Shown: positions 1 through 12,255 of the stretch, piece by piece
Position numbering within the stretch: position 1 is the first letter of the stretch
Layout of the letters: each line of letters starts with the position of its first letter
Origin: Trichaptum fuscoviolaceum
Taxonomy: Eukaryota > Basidiomycota > Agaricomycetes > Hymenochaetales > Trichaptaceae
Assembly (NCBI GenBank): GCA_910574455.1
Contig: CAJSYZ010000008.1
Span: 1,676,707-1,740,706 of the forward strand
DNA length: 64,000 bases
Reading direction: 5' to 3'
Notes under the pieces: generated by a model
Database searches by the model: none
What the model was told of the DNA's origin: nothing
The model's input: the letters and a program-made list of their open reading frames with translations, nothing else
Translations under genes and position numbers: made by a program

Positions 1-1
1 G

Positions 2-998
2 CAACGTGCAAAAAAGTGTTACGACGAATCTCATGAGACCAAAATAACTGCTTTCCGGTTCTTTCTACCATATTTCCAGCTCCATTACAACGCACTTTAC
101 GATTTCATCGTAGAAATTGACAAACTCCTCCAACAATGGGCAGCTCTTCAACATAATTTCAAGCCCAATGCAGAGGGAAAGGCTCTACTTAATGACGGTG
201 GACAACCCAGGAACTTTCGTAACGCCTGCGGTCGAACTGTTTGGGGGATTGCCTCAGGCACGCCCTCAGCCTGACGTTCACAAGCATCTAGTCTTTAAAG
301 ACTCGGAGATTGGACGGAGACTGGCGCTCACACTTTGGGACAAGGTCGTCGCACTCCATAACGGTGAAGAAGTGCCGGACCTTGTCAAGTCCGACAACGA
401 TCACATCAAATTTGTTGAATACATGAAAAGGACCTTGGGGGCCTTGGGGGCCTTGGGGCCTAATCCCTCTTCTCACGCTGATTTTTCGAACAACATCGAC
501 TCAAGTCATGTCCGTCGCTTGGATAAGCTTCAGCGGAACTTGCTACATGGTTTTAAAATCGTCAAGAGGTGGTTGCAAATAGTCCTCAACGAGGATCTTT
601 TCAACGCAGTCATGGGTAACTCGCTATTCCATTCAATCCGCCGCGTAATGAACGATATCATACATGCTCGGGAGGAGAGGACTGACGCAGTCCTTGACTC
701 TATTGAGAAGTTCCCGGCTTACGTGATAAATACCCGCATTACCCGCTATGATGAATTTCAAGACCAACTGATGGCAACGGTGCGCGAGTTACATGACGAT
801 ATACCACCCGGAGCGAGGGTTACGGCCGGGGCTTCGACTGCCAGGACGAGTTTATCACCGGAAGAGATCTACAACTCACAGTATCGCGATTATCTAAGCG
901 AAGTGATAAACCGAAAGCCTGAGGATATTGTCACATCGATGTATCTTCCTAATGGCAAGCAGGAAGAAAGGTCTCCTTCTAGAAACAGTTACTACTAA
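2..998 (+). CDS. hypothetical protein, 5'-partial
   Basis: I do not recognise this gene. Two overlapping open frames are protein-like. One is open from base 2 to a stop near 274 and contains KITAFRFFLPYFQ and EIDKLLQQW. The other runs to the stop at 996-998 and contains EIGRRLALTLWDKV and RRLDKLQRNLLHGFKIVKRW. The second frame has no convincing upstream start: its earliest ATG is at 168 and the codon at 117 is TTG. The simplest reading is one gene entering from the left and joined by an intron or a frameshift between about 170 and 274. A 9-base unit repeated three times near 432-460 encodes LGALGALG. The protein appears soluble, mostly helical, with no signal peptide or membrane segment. Function unknown. 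Confidence 0.45.
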
Positions 999-1445
999 TA
1001 GCTGTTGCGGGCTGGACTCGGAGGTGAAGCTGAAGCTATGACTTGGAGTTCCCATGTAATCTTTGCGCTATGCTAGTGTCTACAGTTTTTCCTTGTGTCA
1101 CTTTTTGATTTGCTGATAATAACATTACCTTGACCAACCTGAATGAAATACTACTGCCATGATATCATTGCCAGTGTACCACTAGTAGTATACTGTACAA
1201 CTTGAAAGCAAGCCAAGAACACCATAACTTGAAGTTGAAGTTAAAACAGTGTCATGGTACTAGTCTTTAAGAGCCGATGCTGCAATGCCAGTGTAGTACT
1301 ACGTTAAATAGCGTAGTACTAAGGTCTGTTTCGTCTAGTACATCCTTTTGTTTCATTGCCATATCCGAGTCCTCACTCGTAAGTTTCAATATAGTACATT
1401 CAAGGTTGTGTATGCTAATTGAAAAGCTTTACTTCAAGTTAGTAA
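999..1445. other. AT-rich spacer, probable transposon flank
   Basis: No gene is visible. The stretch carries several short related words (TGCCAGTGTA near 1170 and 1284, GTAGTACTAC near 1292). GTAGTACTAC recurs beyond the other side of the Plavaka gene near 5480. These may be remains of the element's subterminal repeats, but I could not define a clean terminal inverted repeat. Confidence 0.3.
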
Positions 1446-4400
1446 TCATTGTCTAGTTTCGTAAAATGTTTCGTGCATGTGCATGTCAGCAAATCTGTTA
1501 ACGTAGAATCTATCGTAAAAGTCCAGGGATTCCTCAGGTGTCAATGACTTCGGAGGAGATTCGTCACCCTTCGGGACCCCAAGGAGGTGAGCTAAACGAA
1601 AGATGTCCCCTATATCTATCACAGACAGCTTCGGAGCCTTGCAGTGACGGTGATAGTGATGTCTGCCACTGCCATTCACTCCGGGACAGCGTCCGACACA
1701 GGCGGTAGAGCTCTCCAACTCATATGCTGGTTCAACTATCCACATTCTTGTTTTCGGGTCGGGCGATTCTCCAACACGCTTGAAAAACTGGACGAGAGCG
1801 CATTCCTGACGTTCCACTTTAACGGTGAATGAGAAAAGAAGTATAACCCTGGCAACTCTCATTCCTGCGAACCCCTGTTTGCGGGAACCACCTCGGACAA
1901 GAACTGCATCTCGTCGAGGTTTTCCGCGCCAAGAGGGACTGGACCTGATCACCTCCCTCATTGCTTGTTCTATAGGGATCGATTCACCACGATACGCAAA
2001 GAACGCGGTGGCTGAATGGAAAATTGAAAAGTCATTGCTAATATCCAGTTTATAGTGTTCAAATCCGTTGTAGTTTAATTTGGCTTGCCTGCTACTACTA
2101 GTAGTAGCAGAACACTTTGAGTTGGTGTTACAACTTTCGTACTTGTTGAATAAGTGTTTCTTGATGAGTTGTCGGAGTTGTCGAAGTTCTGGATAGCCTT
2201 CTATTGCCGCGAGAGCATCGAGCTGTTTAGGGTACACTTTACTGGACTCTGCAAGGATAACAATAAACAAGTTGGATTTGCAGCACCAAAAGGATGTTTC
2301 ACTAACGTTTTTTCGAAGCCATTAACGTAAAGCTCAAAGGGTCATTCCCGCCACCCAAGCGGAGCTGGCGTTCAGCATTTCCTACGCCATGAACCGCACC
2401 ACGCTGTGGCTCATCTATTAAACTTTCGAAATCGTCCAAATCTGCAATTTCGTTGAGCTCTTGAATACCCACAATGGCATCGAAGAAGTCATCTGTATCA
2501 TCAGCTACACCTACTACTAATACGTCACGTTGTTGCATCTGCTCTCCCCCACTGGCATCAGGGTCCCTCTCAGCGTCATCCGACTCTGACTCTGACGACA
2601 TATTCTTGCGCAAAACATCTCGCAAAGCTCTCCACGAAGCCTCGGCTAACGTATCATCCAGCATTCCACGCCTTTTGAAGTCTGCCCTCGATGCAATAAG
2701 TTTACTGAGTCGTTGGTTTGCTGTGATCATCTGACCCAAGGGATCATTTTTGTTTGAGCGTCGCCATGTTTCCTTGACCGCGTAAATGTGCTTATTCTCT
2801 GTGATTGATGAACATAGTCCACTCGGTGCAGCGAACAGAGGAATCATTGTAGGATAGTGGACCATGGCATGCTGTCGTGGTAGTGAGAAGTTATCCCGGA
2901 TACCCATAGCTATGAATATTTGCCGATATTGATGAAAGCAATCCAGAGAGGCTTTGATCTGATCAAGTGTTGAGGCTGTAATCGTGTACCGACGCACAAG
3001 ATAACAGAAGTCGAGAAATGCACTCAATGCATGAATTATATCATCCTGCACAATGCCCACAATAGCCGGAAGATACACCTAAGCGGTTTACATCGACTAC
3101 TATCAGCAAACGACCGCCTCGAACAAGAAGGAAAAACCACATACTTTCATAAGTGCCTTTGAATCATTGCCTGTCCATTGCTTGAAGCCTCGGCCTTCGG
3201 GGAATCTACGTAGTCCAGGAAAAGGAGCAGCGACTCTGATTCTACGCGGAGGTCAGCGATAGTATTCATATTATACAAATTGTTTGAGAATGGCACCTTT
3301 TATCCACAATATCCAGCTCTGTTGTGGTCAAGCTCTGGCATATCCACTCGACAAGATGATCCTTGAAAACACCTTTGATGATTTGGTGCAATAGGTCCGG
3401 AGAAATGAGATCGCATATATCTGCGCGCGGAAAGTCATTGGTGAAGGGCTACGGGAAAACATAGTTCTTAGAAGCGCATCCAATGGAGAATTTGGAGCAC
3501 ATACCACGATATCTTGGTGGAACCCATACTCTTTGCGAATTGTTGCTCTGGTTAAGTTGTTGTCATTTACCTGCTCTATCAATCGTTCGTGTAGCTCTTT
3601 TGTTCGAGGATTTGATGCAAACTCCGGATTATCTAGGTCCTTGTGGGGAGCTGTGCATCTATATAGCCACCGTAAGCCATTTCCTCAGACTCCTATGCGA
3701 TTTTGGAAAGGATGGTACTTACTTGCAGCACCATCCAGTGCATATTGCGCATAGACTCACCTGTTCCGGATAATCGGCTATATACGAGCCGAGTCCGAGA
3801 ACCGACCTACGCAAGTGACCATCAGGGCACCGGAGAATGGTCTGTTCATTGTTTATGGACATGGCGGTCTTCAGTGAACTCAAGATTCTCGATATAGATG
3901 AATGAAAAATTTGATGTCTAAAGCGACGGAAGTCATCTGACTTTTCGTACTGTCGCTCAGCTGCAAAAAAGCGTCAAAACACAATTGAATGGCTCAGTTT
4001 TTGACACACACTCTTTGGTATTGCTAAAAATGCTACAAGCTGGACTGTATTCAACTTTTGGGACCGCCGGGCCTTGTTTGATACATTTCCTATTGAGAGA
4101 TATAACGGATAATATTCGTTGTTGCCAGTTCCAACGGAAACTGTTGTCTTGTCGCTCCCCAAGATCACCGGAACGAACATGGACCCATGGACTGCTTTAT
4201 CTTCGGCTGAGATTTTGTTCTAAGTCAAGGATAATCAGTACACTTCCTCCAACTTTGAATGCTGCATTATTCATGACTTACAGCCTGTTCCCAAGCGAAA
4301 TTTCCGGACATGTAATTTCTGAACACTCGTTCTTTGTCATTGATGTCATCAGATTCCTCCTTTGGCTGATATTCACGAAATGGGACATAGTCGAATTCGC

Positions 4401-5458
4401 CTTCTAAAGCCGTATTATCCACCAAATTTCGGATCACTTCCAAGGGATCCCGATACCATACATCATATTCTTTCCTCTTCCATGACTCGGTGTTCTCGTC
4501 TGTCGCTTTTTGGCCATTGTTGTCCGTGTAGAAGTTACTAAAGGATTTCCAAGGCACATCACCAACTCTCGTAGCGTCAATGACATTGTACAACTTTTGT
4601 GCGTCTCCATCGAGTAGCGTACTAGTGGGATCCAGATCTGAGTCATCGTCGGGCTCAGTTACGTCCAACTCAGAATATCCGCCAGATTTCGCGTTCTTCA
4701 CAGACTGAATTCGCTGGTAAGCCTTCATGATTCCGAGAAGCTTTGTTATATTACCAGCAGACATTTGCTCATCGCGATAAAGAAAGTCTGCGAGCTCAAA
4801 ATCTGCTCGGCACGAATAGGGAGACCAGTCATTTGGTGCAGGTTCATTTCGCGGAACAGGTGGTTCTTCGTTTTCTAAGTTGTTTCCTTCCGCATCACAC
4901 GGGGTGGCTGCACGATGTTTTTCATCAGAGTGTTATCAAACCGAGGACAATATACTTGGTGCGCACCATTCATATATCTGTGGTACACCTTTAGGTTACC
5001 ATCACTCTCCTCATGATCTCCAACGTCGAAGTCGAAATCTTCAGAGGATGCACTACGGCCACTGTCACTTCCGGTGCCAGAATGGGACAGAGAATCAGGT
5101 CTGTCTAGGTCTTGAAGCAGCTCGTCTCGGCCTATACTGAGCATCGAGATATCCTGTGTAAGCATGGAAATATCGTAATCGTAGGAGTCAGACCGCTCTC
5201 AAAATGACCCTCTGTTGGAAGTTCGGACGACCTCGGTAGAGGTTGAGGAGTTGGAGCTCGTGTGGGTCGAATAGGTGAAGAATCATAGTCGTGACCACAG
5301 ACAGTAGATCTTGCCACGGATGACATCGGATGAGCTGAATATTCATGTCTTGCTCTTCCAGATTGACTCTTGAATGTCCTACTACAGCTGGGCAAGGTGC
5401 ATCGAATAGTTGGTGGAAAATGAAAGGGATCGTGCTTTTTCCGTGTCGCTGGCATCAA
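1446..5458 (-). mobile_element. Plavaka-type (CMC superfamily) transposase gene
   Basis: The minus strand encodes a Plavaka-like transposase in several exons. The N-terminus (5458 downwards) has a C2H2 finger of the form CTLPSCSRTFKSQSGRARHEYSAH. Later blocks are typical of the family: DEQMSAGNITKLL (about 4760), WYRDPLEVIRNLVDN (about 4450), MFVPVILGSDKTTVSVGTG with EYYPLYLSIGNVSN (4180-4050), a block around DICDLISPDLLHQIIKG (about 3400), and YLPAIVGIVQDD with SAFLDFCYLVRR (3078-2990). The C-terminal part is an acidic, variable region ending at 1446. These elements move by cut-and-paste in basidiomycete genomes. Whether the copy is intact is unclear: blocks lie in different frames, some joins have good GT-AG introns, but the join near 5190 does not. 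Identity is firm; activity is not shown. Confidence 0.85.
2089..2110. repeat. 22-bp perfect palindrome
   Basis: Bases 2089-2110 form a perfect palindrome of CTGCTACTACT followed by its reverse complement. It lies inside the last Plavaka coding block, where the minus strand reads a Thr/Ser run. Confidence 0.7.
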
Positions 5459-5681
5459 CTTGAATGTAGCCTCAATAGTAGTACTACACGTCGACGACAG
5501 TGCCAGTGGCAGCCTGAGTGAGCCTGAGCCTGAGTGAACCTGAGTTAAAATTAGTCATAGCAGTAGTAGTGGGCGTAAATTTTCAACTTGTCTACTAAGA
5601 TAGACGCCCCCACCTCCCTGATCTTGAACTTGCACCTTCGATCCATCTTATCCTCATACAAGACTCAAAACACTGCACAAA

Positions 5682-8600
5682 ATGTCAACTCGAAGACAGA
5701 CAAGGGCCAAGAACAGCGAACAGCACCCCGGAGCAGTCGTTGACCAACTCAGAACAAGACGAACACAGGAGGAGATATTGCGGGAGAAGGAAGAAAAAGA
5801 CAAAAGGAAAGTACAGCAGGCAGCGAGGCGGGATGAGGCATTGAAGGAGAAGGAGGAGAAGGAAAAACAGAAGGAAGAACGGGCAGCTTTCCGCAGAGCT
5901 GCGGCCCAGCAAGTCGCGGTTGCGAAAGAGAGGAAAAAACTCGCTGCGGAGCAGAAACGGGCAGCAAAAGAACAAGAGGCAGCTGACAAGGTACGAAAGA
6001 AGGTGACTGCAGCAGAAAACCAAGAAGCAGCGATGCTAGAGACCGTAGAAATTGAAAACAATTTGTCGAAGGCTCTTGAGACACGCACCCAGATGGGCTC
6101 AACAGTGCCTAAACTCGCTGGAAAACGTGGACGTAGGAAGCCGAAGGGCGAAGCTAGTAGTAAGTCTTCAACCTCAGATCAGTAATTACATAGCTTTGAA
6201 CTGGCGTAAGCAGGCTCGAAGAACGATGTTAAAGACGTGTCGGGTTGTGAAGTTGAATACAACGAAGACTTAGACATTGGTGAGTTATACTGCCTATACA
6301 TTTTCAGATGTTTTCGAAGCTTGGAGGTTGACTACTTTGACTCACAATATGAAGCGGCGAGTACGGATGCGTCAAACAGAAAGCCTGCAAAAAAGGCTAG
6401 GAAAGAAGATCCCAAAGGTGAACTTCCATTTCGCACCCGTGTGCAGACCGCAAAGACGTCGAGATCTGCCGCCACTCCAAGCAACATTTTCTTTCACGCA
6501 CCTGCCGGACAGAACGAGAGCCTTTCTGGTGAAGAAACGGATATAATAGACTCGCCCGCTACGTCAAAGCGGGACGACAAGACAAAGCGACCTGCCAGGG
6601 CGCTTCGCAACACAGATGAATCCACTTTCATTGGTGAAGAGGATGGAGGACTTGAGGTGGCAGGGATAGACTCGAGAGGGATCAATTTGTGAGTTTAAAT
6701 TTGAAATCTTGCAATGCGTACGGGATCAATTTCTGGAATGCACGATGTAATGGTAAGTGTGAAGCTTGATTTAGACTCAGCTAAAGCTCATAGTATGATC
6801 CAACTAGATTACTAATGTTCATGCTGAGGAAGCGGATCATGACGCTCCGACAACGGGATCAAATTTCCTTCTACCTACATCGATGACACTCTCGTCTTTG
6901 TTACCATATTATGAGCTTCGCTGACGCCAAGCTACACTAGACACAGCATCTCATTGCAAGACAATGAAAACTTAAGTCCTTGGGAGGATGAAGGAGAAAC
7001 AATAACCCTCGCAAGCTATCATGGTGTAAAGAATAGCTCAATCAGCGTGCAAAAGACAGCACATTTTGTCGATTCGGACACAAATATTGTGAGTTGACGG
7101 AACATTAGAATGGCAGATGCAGTCTGAATACCTTGCTTGTAGGGCGAAAGCGATCCGAGGAGACTGACAAGGCCGGCTCAAGCTAGTGTGAGTGCGACTT
7201 ATTACTGTTCGATTCACGTCAGTTACCCCATGACCGTTTGATCATATCCCTTCGTTATTATTTTTCTGCCAACTGTCGTGTAATGAACAGGATGGAGGTA
7301 GCAGCAACTTGAACTCAAAGAAAAGGAAGTTGCTGCGCGACACTCTCTCCGGGTCGCAGGTTTCAACAGTAAGCGACGTCATATCATTCCTACCTTTTCC
7401 AATCTACTAACCAATCCCTTTCCGTACTTGAGGATAAGAACAACGAGACAAAACCAGGTGGACAGGTGAGTGCCAGACAGTGAAGCACAGTGATCTTCAT
7501 GCTACATCCTTCCTTCCTTGCTTGCTGAATTGATCTTTGGACAGGATGCAAACAAGAGAACTGCCAATTCGCAGGCACCGGTAAGTCCCATCTTAATCCA
7601 GTTTCTCTCGTTTCCCCCTGATTTATGGTTGTAAGGTGCATTCACTAGCCTTGGAACCCCGTATACAGGTATGTGTGGGCGTCGATGCACCGTAGGCTCA
7701 CTTCCGCTGTAGCAACTGTTCGTTCCCTTCCTCACATCGGGTCGATCACTAATTTGTGCCTATAAATAGGACATCATAGTCACAAAAAACAGAAAGAGAA
7801 AGTCGCCACCGGACATCGACTCCCAGGTTGATGTGGTAATTCTTCCACCTTCACGTGTAATGGATTCCTTCATGTTTATGTTTACTTACTTTACACTATC
7901 TCAATAGGCTAGTAAGAGTGTCAAGGTCAAGATGTCATTGTTGACTGGCATGGACACACAGGTCGGTGCCACAGTAAGTGTCAATTCTTTGGTAGCCGGC
8001 ATTTTAAGTTCGTTTCTGACCAGGCGGAAAGGACTTGAGTAAGAAGGGGAAACCCTCTGACATTCCTTATCGGCCTGAGGCCGACACGACGGTAATTGCT
8101 TCCTTTCGAGCTGCTCACTTGCCATGGATAACAGCTTTCTGACGTGTTGCAGTCTGAGATTGGATCCGCTACCTCTCATCGCAAGAGGCAGTCGCTGGTG
8201 GCTGATAATGAAGCAAGTGTGGGTCGATTGATACACTCTAAATATGAGCATTCACTCACTATTCTTATTAGACCGGTGGTCGAAAGATGCCGTTAGCACC
8301 TCGAACACAGTCGCTTGCAATGACGAGAGTATCCTGCACTCCCGGACCCGAAGTGTTAGTGACTGGGGCTTATCCTGGTCATCACAAAGTCTCTCGGACT
8401 ACTAGCTCAGTGTGTCGAATCAAATTCATTTCTATGACATATTTTTGCTGATTCACTTATATGCAGACATCAGTGGGGCTGGAGGACAAGGGTCGAAATG
8501 AAGGAAAGGAAGGATCTCGCGTGCCAGGCAGAAAAAGGGCGACGAACCAGTGTCTCCCTCCCGGTACTCAGGCCGGTTGGACTCATATTTTATTACCTTC

Positions 8601-9887
8601 ACTATTTCGCGCAGTGGGAAAGTCCATCACGCCATGGCAAAACCCGGACAATGAGCTCATCAGCACACTGTGGGGGAAAGTGTTTGATTCTGTGGAACTA
8701 AGTTACGAAACACAGTTCGCCGACATCTGTTCTCTAGTTGAGTCATTCTTAGTTATCTTCAAGTTACCTTTACCAGATTGAGATGCAATCCTTGTATTTC
8801 AGGCGGCCCAGAGATGCTCTGATAGCTGGCGCAAGAAACTGTTTGAGAAAGCTGAGCATTCAGTTGCGAGTTTTATCAGCGGCGAACAATCAAAGTCAAT
8901 GCAAAACGAAGCAATTGTGAAGACGTTGCAGATGCTAGTTGATAAGAAGAAAGCCGAACCGTTTCTATGGGAAAGCTGGTATAGTATGGAAAGGGTAAGT
9001 AAAATAGTACTTGTGGCATTTTGTGTCCATGCATTGACCCTGAATGTACAGAAGCAAGGACTGTTCTGCTCTGACCTCGTGGTCTCAGTGTTGTCCGTAC
9101 ACATCGTCTTAGCCATGGGTCGGCATAAAGTACTGGACAAAAACACCATAGGAAAGCCTATCGGTGCCCTCGCCCTTGCGGCAACAGCGGTATCTATTTT
9201 TTCAGAACTTATAGTGGCTTTATTCGCTGATCTCCTCATGGATAGGTCAAGGTTGCCATTGATAAACAGGTGGCTCGGTTGCAAAATATCAAAGAAGAGC
9301 TTGGTGGCGCTGAGTGGTATTTCACTAGCGCTCTGTGGCAGCCTCATACGGACGACTACGTTAACTTGTTGTCGAATCCCTCTTTCTTCACTGAATCAAA
9401 CTGGGAAAAGGTTCGATCCCACCTCCTAGCTTACGATGCCAGTAACGATATCGATGCTGGAAAGAACACCGAACTTGTTGGATCGGGTATCACTGGCAGG
9501 GACTTTTCCTTATATTTTGATGTTGCAGGTCCGGATTCGACCTGCGAGAAAGCGTATGACGAAGGCGCTGGTAATTGGGAAGACGGGAGCGATGATAAGG
9601 GCGACGAGCGTGAAGGAGCTGAGCATAGAAGCGATGTTGAAGGTGATGCAGAGGACGAGGATGCCGATGCTAAAGGAGATGACGACCTGAGTGAGAGCGG
9701 GTACGAGGGCGCTGACAAGATTGAGGACGAGGGCGCGGACGAGGACGAGGACGAGGGCGCGGACGAGGACGAGGACGAGGGCGCGGACAAGGACGAGGGC
9801 GAGGAGAAGGATCCAGGCGGAGATGGCGATAATGAGGAGGACGACGCTTCAAAATGGGATTCGGCCACGGACTGCGTAGACTTCTAA
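5682..9887 (+). CDS. unrecognised multi-exon protein: coiled coil, mini-exon ladder, acidic repeat tail
   Basis: The first exon (ATG 5682 to about 6159) encodes MSTRRQTRA followed by a long charged Lys/Glu/Ala coiled coil. An intron (GTAAGT at 6160, AG at 6213) leads to an acidic exon ending near 6282. Between about 6950 and 8570 there is a series of exons of roughly 30-130 nt, nearly all phase 0. They begin after a clear CAG or TAG and encode short basic, disordered pieces such as NSKKRKLLRDTL and TKNRKRKSPPDID, which look like nuclear localisation signals. The C-terminal part is folded: ITPWQNPDNELISTLWGKVFD, a helical block with GLFCSDLVVSVLSVH, KPIGALALAATAV, and WYFTSALWQP. The last exon ends in tandem DEGADEDE repeats. 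I recall similar coiled-coil plus W-rich proteins as large Agaricomycete-specific families of unknown role, but I cannot name a domain. Probably nuclear. Confidence 0.6.
9712..9802 (+). repeat. 24-bp tandem repeat encoding DEGADEDE
   Basis: A 24-base unit beginning GACGAGGGCGCGGACGAG is repeated almost three times in frame near the end of the preceding gene. It gives a highly acidic tail. The repeat is likely to vary in copy number between strains. Confidence 0.8.
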
Positions 9888-10943
9888 GGGCAAATCGTTC
9901 ACTGGTGAGCCTCTTCGTTTTGTCTCTGTCCGTGCGCTCAATAACTTATTACCATCGACTCGCAGAGCAGCCTTCGTTTCTACTGGCACGCCAAAGAACA
10001 TGCAGAATTGAAGGCACGGTAGCGAAATGGGCCTGCCACTGCCCGTGGCAGTGGTTCAGAATCGTGTCGTGGCGGGTTCCATGATAGTGACTGCTATGCT
10101 TAGTCTTGTGTAAATGACTGATGGACTTGAACGCTGAGGCACTGATAGCTACTTACCGTTGTCTTATATTACTTCTGATGCAATGAAATACTTGGATCGT
10201 TCTTATGCACTTGAACTCTTGAGCACTGCAGTTTGTCTTACAACACTTGTCTCCTGCTGTAATTAAAGGATGAAGCACTGAAGCACTGGAGCACTGGGGT
10301 GCAGATTGCCTGAAACACTTAGAGCACTGATTCAGCCAACTCGTCCTTATTTCAGCCAACTGGTCCTGAATAATGGGAGGACATGCATGAATAAGTGCGG
10401 TTTGCCTTATTCAGACTTCAAGTCACTCAGGACGTTTAAGTAACGCTTAAGTCACTTTCAGCAGAAAGTAGTTTCCCTGATGTAAGTAGAACTGAGTTAC
10501 ACAATTAGACGGCAGGAATTTGATAATATCTAATCTTTTTCACAGTAAATATGCAGTGATTTCCGAAGCTCCACATTTAGTGATAGAGCTTGCATTGATA
10601 TTGTAATAATTTGATAGGAGCTTTAGCTATGTTATAAAACTGGTATAATACATTAGATGAGTATTGTAAAGATTCATAATGTCTATGAACATTATAATGT
10701 TATGGTAATCAATGATAATGCCAACGGTGCCGTTGGCCGGAAAAGGACTTGTGCAAAAAAAAAGCAAACTACTTACATAATGGTTCCAATTTAGGAAACT
10801 GTCACTGCAGCGTTGACTTCATCACCTTTCTTCACTCCACTAGTCGTTCTCCCTCCTCTCACGTCTTCGCTACTTACCCTCTGTCCAAACTTGTGGACGG
10901 GTTTTCCATATTGTGAAGTGGTGAGCCTTTATGCATTATTACC
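9888..10943. repeat. non-coding, repeat-rich stretch
   Basis: No gene is supported. It contains three head-to-tail AGCACTG words at 8 bp spacing (10274, 10282, 10290) with further copies at 10222 and 10323. A direct repeat of TTCAGCCAACT-x-GTCC lies at 10331-10346 and 10351-10366, and the stretch becomes strongly AT-rich after 10500. The AT-rich part (about 10660-10730) resembles 13720-13790 on the far side of the gene mosaic. Likely decayed transposon sequence. Confidence 0.45.
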
Positions 10944-11375
10944 ATGCTCGAAATACAGTGGCTTAATGCTACTATCTTAGCTGACGACGATGTCGTCTTT
11001 GAAGATCCTCGACTTCGAGGTCTCCGACTAGATTTGCCCGCAGCACGCAAATTACTTGGTGCTGCAATGGGTATGTGTCCTAAGGAAAAGCTCTTCAAAG
11101 GCTATTCAACTCGGGCCCGACGTAACTACCATTGGTCTTGTTCTTTGCATTGTTAGCTGACTTTATCTCTGGTTCCGAACATGTACGAAAAGTACATCGA
11201 ATACGACCCAACAAACTCCTCAACCTGGATCCAATTCTCCCCGTTCAAGGCGGTGCGCGTGGACTATTCTCGAGCACGAGCTATGTTCGAACTCGCCACA
11301 CCTCAGTAGCCACTCTTGTACCCAGAGAACCTCTGGAAGGCGTACATTGACTTTGCGTTTGAGCAAGGCAAATGA
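10944..11375 (+). pseudogene. CLF1 (crooked-neck) HAT-repeat fragment
   Basis: The plus strand contains LRLDLPAARKLLGAAMGMCPKEKLFKGY and, after an interruption, MYEKYIEYDPTNSSTW, YSRARAMFELA and LWKAYIDF. These are consecutive HAT repeats of the pre-mRNA splicing factor CLF1/crooked neck. Only about 130 residues of a protein that is normally near 700 residues are present. An in-frame TAG falls after FELATPQ and a stop follows the FAFEQGK segment. There is no start region and no downstream HAT repeats. This is a displaced fragment, not a gene. Confidence 0.75.
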
Positions 11376-11377
11376 CA

Positions 11378-11936
11378 TCATACGAGAGCTTGTATAGCCC
11401 GTCGCCTTCTGCAAGGCGATCAAGCAATACAAAATCACCAATGGCTCATCGTTCCTCCCATACTCGTCGTCCTTGTTCGGCGCCCCGTTGCAGCGCAATT
11501 CGACCTCACCTCACTCAAAGTCCTCGTCTCCGGCGCGGCGCCACTTGGTGCGCCCCTCGTGAAGGCGGTCATGGACCCCTTGCGCTCTCAGGGCAATTCC
11601 GGGCTTGCTATCACGCAGGGCTATGGCTTGTTGGAGACATCGCCGACGTGTCATCTTGTGCCCACGGCAGATGCAGAGAAGAAGGTCGGGTTCATTGGTA
11701 TCTCACTTCCCAAACCTGGAGGCGAGACCTATGGTCAGGAGGGTGAAGCAGGCGAACTATGGTTTAGAGGCCCGTCGGTCATGAAAAGTTACCTGGCACG
11801 GTTTTTTCGTCAACTTACACGAACAAAGGTATTCACCTGCTTTTGATAGAACAACCCCTCTGCAACGAAGAACTCGATCACGGAAGACAGGTGGTTTAAG
11901 ACGGGTGATGTCGCTATCATCGACAGAGGCGGGAAG
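11378..11936 (+). pseudogene. 4-coumarate-CoA ligase-like (AMP-binding) fragment
   Basis: Directly after the CLF1 fragment the sequence switches to the middle of an adenylate-forming enzyme of the 4CL/long-chain acyl-CoA ligase type. Visible parts are LIVPPILVVLVRRP, DLTSLKVLVSGAAPLGAPL, ITQGYGLLETSP, GELWFRGPSVMKSYL, and, after a short intron-like gap, NNPSATKNSITEDRWFKTGDVAIIDR. The N-terminal half with the phosphate-binding loop and the C-terminal lid domain are missing. The usual GYGLTE motif has a Leu for the Thr. The sequence ends abruptly at IIDRGG and runs into a different family. Confidence 0.75.
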
Positions 11937-12255
11937 CGTATGGAGGGCAAAGTCGAGCGTGTCGTTGGCACGATCATCGGCAGCGAGAGTCTACAGGCGA
12001 AAGGTCTTGCTAAGGAACAGTGAGTGTACAACATCCTTTTTGCTTAGCGCTATTCTGACTATCCGTTTAATGCACCTACAGGGAAGCCGCTGAACTCAGT
12101 GAAGCCGAACGCCTTGAGCAGGGCGCGCTAGCACGTTGCGAGCACGCAGTGGCTCATGGAGCACATCCAGACAACCTTCACTTAGGCGATCGCAACCCCG
12201 GGGCCGGTGCATCAAGCGTGAATGATATGGGCAATGGGGCGGGAATTGGCATAAT
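11937..12255 (+). pseudogene. CsbD-like small stress-protein fragment
   Basis: Fused in frame to the ligase fragment is KRMEGKVERVVGTIIGSESLQAKG and, after an intron (donor near 12019, acceptor near 12081), a Glu/Ala-rich segment containing LGDRNPGAGASS. The pattern of GK-x-x-x-x-x-GT-x-x-x-x-x-LQAKG is that of fungal CsbD-like proteins. No own start is seen. It is a piece of a third captured gene; the family assignment rests on a short motif. Confidence 0.5.

Noticed and set aside
5654..6102. Several minus-strand Ser/Phe/Leu-rich frames
   Set aside because: Antisense of the Lys/Glu-rich coiled-coil exon; composition is a codon artefact.
9431..9868. Minus-strand Ser/Pro-rich open frame
   Set aside because: Shadow of the acidic tandem-repeat exon on the plus strand.
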